8,245 nt of DNA, from assembly GCA_035624085.1 (NCBI GenBank), contig DASPSE010000213.1, forward strand, positions 1 through 8,245. The letters are read 5' to 3'. Source of the DNA: JAFAGX01 sp035624085 (lineage in GTDB: Bacteria; Acidobacteriota; Terriglobia; Terriglobales; Acidobacteriaceae). Below the pieces are notes generated by a model. That model was not told the DNA's origin, ran no database searches, and saw only the letters and a program-made list of their open reading frames with translations. How positions within the stretch are numbered: position 1 is the first letter of the stretch; each line of letters begins with the position of its first letter. Positions 1-6,406 of the stretch are shown in pieces. Both the position numbers and the translations under genes were made by a program.

Positions 1-680
1 TCGTGGGCCAACTGCTCGGGCGTTCCGTGGCGGAAAATCCGGCCCTCGTCAATGATGTAGGCCCGGTCCGTCACGGATAACGTCTCCCGCACGTTGTGGT
101 CGGTGATCAGAATGCCGATCCCGCCGGCCCTTAGCCCGCTAATAATCTTCTGCAAGTCGAGCACGGCAATGGGATCAATCCCGGAAAACGGCTCGTCGAG
201 CAAAATAAATGCCGGGTTGATGCACAAGGACCGGGCAATTTCCACGCGCCGCCGCTCTCCCCCGGAGAGAGCGTAGCCACGGTTCTGGCGAATATGCTCC
301 AATCCCAACTGGTCGATCAGCTTTTCCATCCGCTCCCGTCGCTCATGCCAGGAGATGGGCTGAGCTTCCAATACCGCCAGAATGTTCTCCTCCACAGTCA
401 GCTTGCGAAAAACCGAGGCTTCCTGGGGCAGGTAGCTGATTCCATACTGACGCGCCCGGAGATACATGGGCAGGTCAGTAATGTCCTCCTCGTCCGCCAG
501 CACTCGACCGGTATCGGGAGGAATCAAGCCTACAATTGTGTAGAAGGTTGTGGTCTTTCCAGCGCCGTTAGGTCCAAGTAAACCAACGACTTCACCCTGT
601 TCCACGCGAAGGCTAACGCCATTTACAACCCGACGACCACGGTAAGATTTTCCGATTTCGTCGGTGGCCAGAGTACGCAT
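1..680 (-). CDS. lptB: LptB, ATP-binding subunit of the LPS export ABC transporter (3' end cut by window)
   Basis: This is the cytoplasmic ATPase that, with LptF/LptG, powers extraction of lipopolysaccharide from the inner membrane and pushes it along the LptC/LptA bridge. The 226 codons present contain every ABC ATPase motif in order: Walker A GPNGAGKT (residues 36-43), Q-loop YLPQE (Q86), signature ALSGGE (137-142), Walker B FILLDE (158-163) and the switch histidine in LITDHN (H195). The sequence around these motifs (LSGGERRRVEIARSL, LLDEPFSGIDPIAV) is typical of LptB rather than of amino-acid or other exporters. The family is usually about 240-250 residues, so only the last 15-25 are missing beyond position 1. 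The ATG at 680-678 follows the TAA of the upstream LptC/LptA-like gene with no gap. There is no clear Shine-Dalgarno sequence, so translational coupling is likely. The family assignment is secure. Confidence 0.96.
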   Translation of the reverse strand, partial: MRTLATDEIGKSYRGRRVVNGVSLRVEQGEVVGLLGPNGAGKTTTFYTIVGLIPPDTGRVLADEEDITDLPMYLRARQYGISYLPQEASVFRKLTVEENILAVLEAQPISWHERRERMEKLIDQLGLEHIRQNRGYALSGGERRRVEIARSLCINPAFILLDEPFSGIDPIAVLDLQKIISGLRAGGIGILITDHNVRETLSVTDRAYIIDEGRIFRHGTPEQLAH

Positions 681-2921
681 TTATCGTGCCACTCGCGTAT
701 GGGTGACGGTGGGGAATGTATTATCGCCTTCTACAAGCACCCTATCATCGCGCCTAAAGAAAGTCAACGAAACCCCAGTAATCTTGCCATGTTCGGCATC
801 AAAAATGCTAGGCGGGCCGCCGGTCAGCAAAAATTTGTCATCGTTTGCCGTGTATGTCAGTTGGTTACCGATAGCGCGACGATCAGGTTGGGTAACTACG
901 ACCTGCCCGGTGGCGACAATCCTTTCCAACTTTCCGGCTGACGAGGTGGTCTGGCTCGCGGCCTGCCCGCGAGGCTCGAGAAAGGCGTCCATCTGCTTCG
1001 CCGTGATGGTGACATCCGCGCCCTGGGCGGTGACGTTTTCTTCAAAGTGCGCTCTGCGCTCGCTATCCGTGTAGTTGAGGCGAGAGGAAGTGATCGCTAC
1101 CGGAACAGGATTTCCGCTCTTGTCGCTTTGGACTAGAACCGTGGACACGGGCCGATCAGGCGTTCCGTGAGCGATCATTGAGCGATGCTCACGGTCGAAC
1201 TCGATAGTGGGAGCCGTGACCATGTTGCCGTCCTGCCAAAGCCGCGCATCTCCGGTATAAAGCGCGACCGTGGTGTTGCCATGGGCTGCCATGGCGTCCG
1301 CCGTGACATGAATGGGGCTTGACGAGGCCAGCAGCGCGCCATCAGGTTGGGCCTTGAGATCGCTATAGGTAGTTTTGACGCCACCTTCGGCAAATGCCTC
1401 GCCGGTGGCACGATTCAGTCGCATGGAATGCGCTGTCGTTGTCATCCCGCCCTCGACCACTCGGGGTGAGCCGGTGAGCAGCAGAATTTGATCTGCAGGC
1501 GTATAGCGTGCACGATCGCCCCACGCTTTGCGCTCCCCGTCTACGTATGCCACGCCCCCTTGCTGCACAATTGATTCGATTCCACTGCCAGGGTGGAACG
1601 CGGCATCGACGGTCTCGCTGGTGCTAACCCGGTCAGGCTGTGCAAGATTCTTGCTTACGATACGGGCGTCGGGTGCGCCGTGGACCAGCGAGAGCTGACC
1701 GGAGTCGTCGAAGTCAGCTTGAAATTTTCCTGCCGTAAGCAGCGTCTCGGATCCGCCGGTGACGGGAAGGACGGCAATCTGGGCTGCGCCGGAAGTCTCG
1801 GCGTGGTTCAGGCGACTTCCATCGGTCAGGAAGAAATCAACGATAGGGGCGGTAAGTTCCAAATTCTGCGCCGGGCCGGAACTGGGTTTTTGCTGCTGCG
1901 CGAGCTTGACCTCATCTTCCGCATGGACTTTGGTCACGGTGTTCTTGCCGGCAAAGTCAAGCACCGCTCGGCCGGCATTGGCCTTGATCGGCTGGTCGCC
2001 AGAAACCTCGGTGGTCACGTTTCCCGAGAAGACGGCTGTCCGCACGGCGTCCCGCTGCTTGGCCATGGTGAGTTCCAATTGATCGGCGTGGGCTTCGGCG
2101 GCTCGATTACCGGTTACTTGGATCACAACGTTGCCAGAGGCCAAAACACGATCCAACGTGTTATCGGGCCGCAGAAAAAGCGTTGCCTCGTCGGATTCGC
2201 ATTTTCGAGCAGCCGTCTCGAGTTGCGGATGCTCGAGCACGACTTGGTGTGGATCCTTCGTAAATACAGCCCTGGCGGCGGTAAGAGTCGGCCCAGCCAT
2301 GGCAGCACCCACGAGTCTGACTTGCGATTCGAGGGTGAGCAGGTTAGTTTTCGCAACATAGATCGCACCCACGGCTGATCCGCTGGCTTGTGGTAGACGA
2401 AAATCGACTCTCTGCTTTGTGGAAGCGTCACCGGTCTTCTGATTGAAGACCAGGCCGCTGGTCTTCAAGTGGATAGGATTCTTTAGTTCCTTGGGCGGGG
2501 CTTGGTCGGGATTGAGAGCACCCCCGGGATTGGCCACCAGATCGATCTGGACCTCACCTTGGGCGGTCACGTCTCCGGATTGCTGGTCGTATTCAAAATC
2601 GGAACCGTAGATCTGGTCGTACCGGCTGGAGTCGCGTCCATACACGGTAATGGCGACATCATGCAGTTCAGCGTGTCCGCCCTGCTTGAATTGCACTGCC
2701 TTGCTCGCTTCGATCTTGAAAATTGTGCGCCCTTGCTCAGACTTGGAGATGGTAAAGCCTTTAGCGCTCTGCTGGATTTCGAGGCCAATTTTTTCGGGAA
2801 CCTGCTTCAGGGCGTTCTGTACGCGATGGCGGGCGTAGAAATAAACTCCGGCCACGATAAGCACGACCGCGATCGCGGCCCCGGCAAACCAGCGGCGCAG
2901 ACGGGAGATCACAGTAGGCAT
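681..2921 (-). CDS. lptC: Large membrane-anchored LptC/LptA (OstA)-like LPS transport protein
   Basis: This 746-residue protein probably forms the periplasmic path for lipopolysaccharide between the LptB2FG pump and the outer membrane. Residues 1-10 are basic and residues 11-30 form one hydrophobic segment, so the protein looks inner-membrane anchored with the rest in the periplasm. Residues of about 35-200 resemble LptC (alternating beta-strand text such as YDQIYGSDFEYDQQSGDVTAQGEVQI). The remainder is repetitive OstA/LptA-type beta-jellyroll sequence. It ends in a clear OstA unit at about 640-740, with ERIVATGQVVVTQPDRR, then LTYTANDDKFLLTGGPP, then LTFFRRDDRVLVEG. E. coli LptC and LptA are each under 200 residues, so this is several times longer and looks like LptC joined to several LptA-like repeats. 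It sits 89 bases downstream of recJ and abuts lptB. No good ribosome binding site precedes the ATG. The symbol lptC follows the N-terminal anchor; lptA would be equally defensible. Confidence 0.85.
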   Translation of the reverse strand: MPTVISRLRRWFAGAAIAVVLIVAGVYFYARHRVQNALKQVPEKIGLEIQQSAKGFTISKSEQGRTIFKIEASKAVQFKQGGHAELHDVAITVYGRDSSRYDQIYGSDFEYDQQSGDVTAQGEVQIDLVANPGGALNPDQAPPKELKNPIHLKTSGLVFNQKTGDASTKQRVDFRLPQASGSAVGAIYVAKTNLLTLESQVRLVGAAMAGPTLTAARAVFTKDPHQVVLEHPQLETAARKCESDEATLFLRPDNTLDRVLASGNVVIQVTGNRAAEAHADQLELTMAKQRDAVRTAVFSGNVTTEVSGDQPIKANAGRAVLDFAGKNTVTKVHAEDEVKLAQQQKPSSGPAQNLELTAPIVDFFLTDGSRLNHAETSGAAQIAVLPVTGGSETLLTAGKFQADFDDSGQLSLVHGAPDARIVSKNLAQPDRVSTSETVDAAFHPGSGIESIVQQGGVAYVDGERKAWGDRARYTPADQILLLTGSPRVVEGGMTTTAHSMRLNRATGEAFAEGGVKTTYSDLKAQPDGALLASSSPIHVTADAMAAHGNTTVALYTGDARLWQDGNMVTAPTIEFDREHRSMIAHGTPDRPVSTVLVQSDKSGNPVPVAITSSRLNYTDSERRAHFEENVTAQGADVTITAKQMDAFLEPRGQAASQTTSSAGKLERIVATGQVVVTQPDRRAIGNQLTYTANDDKFLLTGGPPSIFDAEHGKITGVSLTFFRRDDRVLVEGDNTFPTVTHTRVAR

Positions 2922-2929
2922 CTGAAAAC

Positions 2930-2935
2930 AGTGTA
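2930..2935 (-). promoter_or_regulatory. Possible -10 box just before the LptC/A start
   Basis: On the minus strand a TACACT hexamer lies only 8 bases upstream of the ATG at 2921. If it is used as a -10 box, transcription would begin at or within a base or two of the ATG, giving a leaderless message. That would fit the lack of a Shine-Dalgarno sequence. No convincing -35 box is present at the right distance, so this is weak. Read-through from recJ is the simpler explanation. Confidence 0.2.
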
Positions 2936-3010
2936 ATGCAGCGGTCGGGTGTCGGGAGTCAGCAAAACCCCGCTCGACGGAATAGGCAAAGAAAAGCTGA
3001 CGTGAAACGC

Positions 3011-4915
3011 CTATGATGCTTGCCGGGAAGCCGTCCGCACAGATTTTTCGGCTGTGTCCTCGGCGGCTTTGGTTTGGGATTTGAAGTCACGCAGGGAGAG
3101 CTCCAGGCCGCCGAACTCGGGATGATCGTTATAGTCGAGGGAAAAAGCGATATCCAGTGTGTCGTCAGGCAGGAGTTGTGCTTGCTGCACGCGTTCAGCC
3201 ATGTGCCAGCCGAGTGCGTTGTAAACGATGAATTTTCGCCAGCTCTCAGTTCTCCGTTCCTTCTCAGTGCGGCGAATGACCGCTGAGTCCGGATGACAAC
3301 GCGGAGTCGCCAGAACGGCGGTCTCGCTTAATTCATCTTGTGTATCTCCTTCGTTGGCCGAGAGCTTTAGCCGCACATGCTTGTCTTTCATGATCTGCGG
3401 CGGCGCCATCAAGCGGACGTTGCTTGCGCCGAAGATCGGTTCGCGATTGCCAACACCGAACGGTTCTAACTGCTGCATCGCCTGAAACAATTGGGGAGTG
3501 ATTTGATCGAGGCGTAGTTGCGCGTCCAATTCAAGAGCCGGGTCAAAATCAGCCAGCGTAAGCCGCGCGCGGGCATATTGATCGAGCCGTTGGCACAATT
3601 CGGGCACTCGCGAAGAAGGCAGCGTAAAGCCGACGGCATGGGAGTGGCCGCCGTAACGAGTAAAGAGCTCACTACATGATTCCAACGCGTTGAGCAGATG
3701 AAAAGGGCGGATGGAGCGGCCGGAGCCGTGAGCCTCGTCGCCGTCGCGCGAAATGACGATGGTGGGACGGTGGTAGCGCTCCACGACGCGAGTTGCTGTG
3801 ATGCCAATGACTCCCCGGTGCCAGCCGTCGCCATCAATCACCATGCAGAAAGCGTCGCGGAGCGCCGTATCTTCCTGGAAGCGTGCGTCGATAGCCTGCA
3901 GAATCCTGCGCTCTTCCTCCTGGCGCTCGGCATTGAGCTTATCGAGTTTGAGCGCAATTTCGTGTGCGCGGGGGGCATTTTTGACGCTGAAAAGTTCGAT
4001 GACATCAGCCGCGACGTCCATGCGGCCAGCGGCGTTGATTCGGGGTGCAATGCGGAATGCCACTTCGCCTGACGTGAGCGGCCTTCCGCTGACCTGAGCG
4101 ATTTCAAGCAGAGCTTTGAGACCGGGATTGACGGCGCATCGCAAAGCTTCGAGGCCAAGTTTGGCAAAAATGCGGTTCTCTCCCGTGAGCGGCACGGAAT
4201 CAGCGATGGTGGCGATGGCCGCGATCTTGGTAAACGACTTGAGGAGGGCTGCTTGATCGCGATGCGGCAGGCGCCGCTCCATCAAAGCCTGCGCCAGCTT
4301 AAACGCGACTCCCGCACCGCACAGTGCCTTGCAGGGATATTCGCAGCCGGGTTGATTCGGATTCAACACCGCGAGGGCAGGCGGCATGCCGTCCGGGCCA
4401 GGAAGATGGTGGTCGGTGACAATCAGATCGACGCCGAGGCGCCGCGCCGTTTCGGCAGCAGCGAAGGCGCGAATACCCGCGTCCACGCTGATGATGAGAT
4501 GAATGCCGGCCGAAGCGGCGCGCTCGATGACGTCGCCGCGCAGATCATATCCTTCTTTAATGCGGTGCGGAACGTGAAAATCGGCCGCGCCGCCACAGAG
4601 TTCGATGGCAGTTTTCAGAATGACGATCGCGGTCGTGCCATCGACATCGTAATCGCCGTAGATCAGGATTCCTTCCTTGCGCTCGATGGCCGCATCAATC
4701 CGCTCGACCGCGGCTTTCATCCCAGTCATCAGATAAGGCGAATGAAGTTGGGCGAGTGAAGGCTTAAGAAAACGCTCTGCCGCTCCCGGTTCGGTGATTC
4801 CCCGCATGACGAGCAGGCGGGCGAGAATGGGAACGATATCAGCCTTCTTCAGAGACAACTGTGCGGCGAGTAGTTGGACTTGCGCGGGATCGGCGGCCTT
4901 GGGGATCCATTTCAT
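3011..4915 (-). CDS. recJ: Single-stranded-DNA-specific exonuclease RecJ
   Basis: RecJ degrades single-stranded DNA 5' to 3' in recombination, mismatch and base-excision repair, using Mn/Mg ions held by DHH-superfamily residues. With the start at 4915 the protein has 634 residues. Visible motifs are YGDYDVDG (86-93), SVDAGI (D145), TDHH (167-170), an aspartate in IADSVPL (D239), NAAGRMD (294-300), and the DHHA1 motif GGHSHAVGF (422-430) after SGRSIRPFHLL. A C-terminal OB-like domain with ALGWHMAERV and FGGLELSLRDF follows. I prefer ATG 4915 (MKWIPKA) over the in-frame GTG at 4963, because the 16 extra residues would be read from an intergenic repeat and the family begins near MKW. No strong ribosome binding site is visible at either start. 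The length exceeds the usual 560-590 mainly because of an extra segment at about 523-561, reported separately. All catalytic motifs are intact, so activity is expected. Confidence 0.96.
   Translation of the reverse strand: MKWIPKAADPAQVQLLAAQLSLKKADIVPILARLLVMRGITEPGAAERFLKPSLAQLHSPYLMTGMKAAVERIDAAIERKEGILIYGDYDVDGTTAIVILKTAIELCGGAADFHVPHRIKEGYDLRGDVIERAASAGIHLIISVDAGIRAFAAAETARRLGVDLIVTDHHLPGPDGMPPALAVLNPNQPGCEYPCKALCGAGVAFKLAQALMERRLPHRDQAALLKSFTKIAAIATIADSVPLTGENRIFAKLGLEALRCAVNPGLKALLEIAQVSGRPLTSGEVAFRIAPRINAAGRMDVAADVIELFSVKNAPRAHEIALKLDKLNAERQEEERRILQAIDARFQEDTALRDAFCMVIDGDGWHRGVIGITATRVVERYHRPTIVISRDGDEAHGSGRSIRPFHLLNALESCSELFTRYGGHSHAVGFTLPSSRVPELCQRLDQYARARLTLADFDPALELDAQLRLDQITPQLFQAMQQLEPFGVGNREPIFGASNVRLMAPPQIMKDKHVRLKLSANEGDTQDELSETAVLATPRCHPDSAVIRRTEKERRTESWRKFIVYNALGWHMAERVQQAQLLPDDTLDIAFSLDYNDHPEFGGLELSLRDFKSQTKAAEDTAEKSVRTASRQAS
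3233..3349 (-). repeat. Probable in-frame repeat remnant inside recJ
   Basis: This stretch encodes the extra RecJ segment at about residues 523-561, between the KLSAN strand and the conserved FIVYNALGWHMAERV strand. Those two strands are normally separated by only a few residues. Read on the minus strand it contains GTTGTCATCCGGACTCAGCG, resembling the GTCATTCCGAGCG termini of the intergenic repeat at 7422-7565. Next come ACTGAGAAGG and AACGGAGAACTGAGAG, which resemble simple CTGAGAAC-type acidobacterial repeats. Within it CTCA and GCGG can pair with CCGC and TGAG around 3263-3287. Total extra length is near a multiple of three and the frame is kept. Exact borders cannot be fixed without an alignment. 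Confidence 0.45.
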
Positions 4916-4946
4916 TGTTGGTTGTTGAATTTTGATTGTAGATTGG

Positions 4947-5061
4947 AAAACCACAAAGGGCACGAAGGATCACAAAGGAAAATTGTCCTCAACCACGTAG
5001 GACGCGGAGGACGCAACCCATTTTGCGCATTCCTCCGTGTACTCTGTGTTCCCTGTGGTTT
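4947..5061. repeat. Intergenic CCACAAAGG-type inverted repeat
   Basis: The left arm at 4947-4979 begins AAAACCACAAAGGGCACGAA and ends CACAAAGGA. The right arm at 5031-5061 begins TCCTCCGTGTACTCTGTG and ends CCCTGTGGTTT. Reverse-complementing the right arm gives an imperfect match (AAACCACAGGGAACACAGAG and onward to GGAGGA) with a few indels. A further related unit, AACCACGTAGGACGCGGAGG, lies inside at 4991-5010, so the element looks like several degenerate CCAC-N-AGG units plus an inverted copy. Together with 4916-4946 and 5062-5096, where I see nothing gene-like, it fills the gap between recJ and the upstream gene. Confidence 0.7.
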
Positions 5062-5096
5062 AAATTCAGCAGTCAAGAATCATCATTCAAGAATGT

Positions 5097-5591
5097 CTAC
5101 GGCTCGTCGTCGTCCGGTTCGTCAATCGGCAGGCCGGCGAAGTCTTCCGCCATTTCGAGGATATTTTGGTAGCGCTCGTACCAAGGCGTCGAAGCTTCAT
5201 AAATCATCATGACGCCCTGGTGGGCAAAACCCAGCTGCACAAATCCCGTCTTGCCGACATAAGTGCGGAGCCAGCGCGCGTCTTCCAGATCTTCATCATT
5301 CGTGAACTCAGCGCTGCTCAAGCGCTGGATCAGTTCATCCAGTTCGCTGCGCTCCAGCCGCCACGAGTCCATGGTTAGAAACGGCGCTCCCGCAGCCTTG
5401 GCAAGCTCCACAAAGTCCTTCCAACCTTCGGGATTCTCGCCAGACTTCCACATGACGCTCTGAACTTCGTCGTATTCGACAAGGCCAGGGAAGCGGCGCA
5501 GACCATGGCCCTCGATGAAGGCGATCATGTCATCTTTGAGACTGGCGAGATCGTCAGGAAGCGGCGACATAATTTCTGGAGTCTCCAGCAT
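5097..5591 (-). CDS. Unrecognised acidic cytoplasmic protein, 164 residues
   Basis: I do not recognise the family. The protein has no signal peptide or membrane segment, is rich in Asp and Glu, and ends in an acidic tail (DEPDDDEP). It looks like a compact alpha/beta soluble protein: an N-terminal helix (DDLASLKDDMIAFIEGHGL), a central segment with SGENPEGWKDFVELAKAAG, and a C-terminal segment with FAHQGVMMIYEASTPWYERY. No cysteines or catalytic signature stand out. An ATG at 5570 (MSPLPDD) is an alternative start seven codons in. Neither start has a good ribosome binding site; a GGAG lies 13 bases before the second. It is oriented with recJ but separated by 181 bases of repeat, so joint transcription is uncertain. 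Its coding-like composition and length support a real gene. Confidence 0.75.
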   Translation of the reverse strand: MLETPEIMSPLPDDLASLKDDMIAFIEGHGLRRFPGLVEYDEVQSVMWKSGENPEGWKDFVELAKAAGAPFLTMDSWRLERSELDELIQRLSSAEFTNDEDLEDARWLRTYVGKTGFVQLGFAHQGVMMIYEASTPWYERYQNILEMAEDFAGLPIDEPDDDEP

Positions 5592-5630
5592 TGTATGCCG
5601 GAATGAGGGCGGGTGTCAGGTGTAGAGCAA

Positions 5631-5732
5631 TCAGCACTCAGCAGTCAGCATTCAGCCCAGATACGATCGATCAGCATTCTCTGTACGGAAAGAGTTGCCC
5701 GATTTGGCTGAGTGCTGACTGCTGAGTGCTGA
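5631..5732. repeat. Long inverted repeat, 26-base arms, 50-base loop
   Basis: The left arm at 5631-5656 (TCAGCACTCAGCAGTCAGCA then TTCAGC) and the right arm at 5707-5732 (GCTGAGTGCTGACTGCTGAG then TGCTGA) are reverse complements at 25 of 26 positions. Each arm is itself made of short units of the form CAGCACT/CAGCAGT/CAGCATT. The element sits in the 191-base gap between the divergent 164-residue protein gene and the DUF507 pair. It would form a long hairpin in either transcript. Simple CAGCACT-like repeats of this kind are, from memory, scattered between genes in acidobacterial genomes. Confidence 0.8.
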
Positions 5733-5742
5733 ATGCTTACTG

Positions 5743-5751
5743 TGCTACACT
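5743..5751 (+). promoter_or_regulatory. Possible extended -10 promoter for the DUF507 pair
   Basis: TGCTACACT matches an extended -10 (TG-N-TACACT), 31 bases before the ATG at 5783 and immediately after the inverted repeat. The expected -35 region falls inside the right arm of the repeat and matches poorly (TGAGTG), so recognition would depend on the TG extension. Identification is by eye only. Confidence 0.3.
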
Positions 5752-5782
5752 ACTTCTTCCACAACGACATCCGATCCGCATC

Positions 5783-6061
5783 ATGCTGCTCTCGAAAGAA
5801 TATGTGACCTACCTCGCTCGCGAAGTCACCAAGAAGCTCATAGCCGGCCAGTTTATTGAGACCAAGGCCGTCCCGGTCGTCACCGAAAAGGTGCATGCCG
5901 CCATGCTGGAGGAATTGTCCCTCGAGGACCGCATCAACGACGAAGTACGAGTCATTCTTGAAGCTTATTCCGAAGAGATGCGCAAAACCGGCGCCAACTA
6001 TCAGGAGATGTTCCGCAAGGTCAAGAATGAACTGGTGCGCAAGTACAAGGCGGTGCTGTGA
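5783..6061 (+). CDS. DUF507 family protein, first of a tandem pair
   Basis: This small 92-residue protein has the DUF507 pattern: MLLSKEYVTYLAREVTKKL at the N-terminus, a central LEDRINDEVRVILEAY helix, and a C-terminal helix QEMFRKVKNELVRKYKAVL. It is highly charged and predicted almost wholly helical, soluble and cytoplasmic. The family has no established biochemical function. The ATG at 5783 is preferred over an in-frame ATG at 5726, since the 19 extra residues would be read from the end of the inverted repeat and the family begins at M-x-L-S. No clear Shine-Dalgarno sequence is seen. The stop overlaps the start of a second DUF507 gene, so the two products are probably made together and may form a heteromer (inference). 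Confidence 0.9.
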   Translation: MLLSKEYVTYLAREVTKKLIAGQFIETKAVPVVTEKVHAAMLEELSLEDRINDEVRVILEAYSEEMRKTGANYQEMFRKVKNELVRKYKAVL

Positions 6062-6333
6062 GGTTGAACCGCGACAAGGCGAACAAGGTAGCGCACGTTG
6101 TGACCGATGCACTGGCTGAAATGAGCGAGGTGGATTTCGTCGAGGATCGCAATACCATCCGGCTGGAAGTGCGGAAAATCCTGGAAGAACTGCTCAACCA
6201 GGAGGAGAAAATCGATCAGGCCGCCCGGCACAAAATCGAAAGCCAGAAGCGTACCATCCTGGAGGGCAGCCAGGAGTGGGACATCCTTTACCGCAAGTAC
6301 TACAGCGAAGAAGTGAAAAAGCTGGGCGTCTAA
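6058..6333 (+). CDS. DUF507 family protein, second of a tandem pair
   Basis: This 91-residue helical protein is a divergent paralogue of its upstream neighbour. It begins MRLNRDKANKVAHVVTDALA, has a central LEVRKILEELLNQEEKIDQAAR helix region, and ends ILYRKYYSEEVKKLGV, mirroring the LVRKYKAVL end of the first protein. It starts at a GTG that overlaps the preceding TGA in a GTGA arrangement, a classic sign of translational coupling. The function of the family is unknown. The residues around SQKRTILEGSQEWDILYRKY are the most characteristic part. About 35 bases after its stop lies a hairpin that is oriented mainly for the opposite strand, so the 3' end of this transcript is less clear. Confidence 0.9.
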   Translation: MRLNRDKANKVAHVVTDALAEMSEVDFVEDRNTIRLEVRKILEELLNQEEKIDQAARHKIESQKRTILEGSQEWDILYRKYYSEEVKKLGV

Positions 6334-6356
6334 CCGCTGGTTGCCTGACTGCCTAA

Positions 6357-6387
6357 CAAAGAAAAATCCCCGCGCCGTAGCGCGGGG
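6357..6387 (-). terminator. Intrinsic terminator of the HELLE-protein gene
   Basis: CCCCGCGC (6368-6375) and GCGCGGGG (6380-6387) form a perfect 8-bp GC stem with a CGTA loop. Read on the minus strand the stem is followed at once by ATTTTTCTTT, a good U-tract, so it terminates the minus-strand gene whose stop is at 6407, about 20 bases upstream. On the plus strand the stem is followed by CGGGGAGC with no T-run, so it would be at best a weak terminator for the DUF507 pair. Confidence 0.85.
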
Positions 6388-6406
6388 CGGGGAGCAATGC
6401 AGAGAT

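Noticed and set aside
1593..2378. 261-codon open frame on the plus strand inside the LptC/A gene
   Set aside because: It is antisense to a well-supported gene, its product has no recognisable domain, and it reflects the high-GC shadow-frame effect.
4253..4759. 168-codon open frame on the plus strand inside recJ
   Set aside because: It is antisense to conserved RecJ motif regions and has no start signals or family features.
4916..4963. Extended RecJ N-terminus from GTG 4963
   Set aside because: The 16 added residues come from an intergenic repeat arm and are not part of the RecJ family; ATG 4915 gives the expected MKW start.
4947..5061. CRISPR-like array of short repeats
   Set aside because: The units are degenerate, irregularly spaced and inverted, with no constant-length spacers and no cas genes nearby.
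5726..5782. Extended start of the first DUF507 protein at ATG 5726
   Set aside because: The added residues are read from the inverted repeat and the putative promoter; the family begins at MLLSKEY.
6368..6387. Terminator serving the plus-strand DUF507 pair
   Set aside because: The hairpin is not followed by a T-run in that direction; the T-run is on the minus-strand side.
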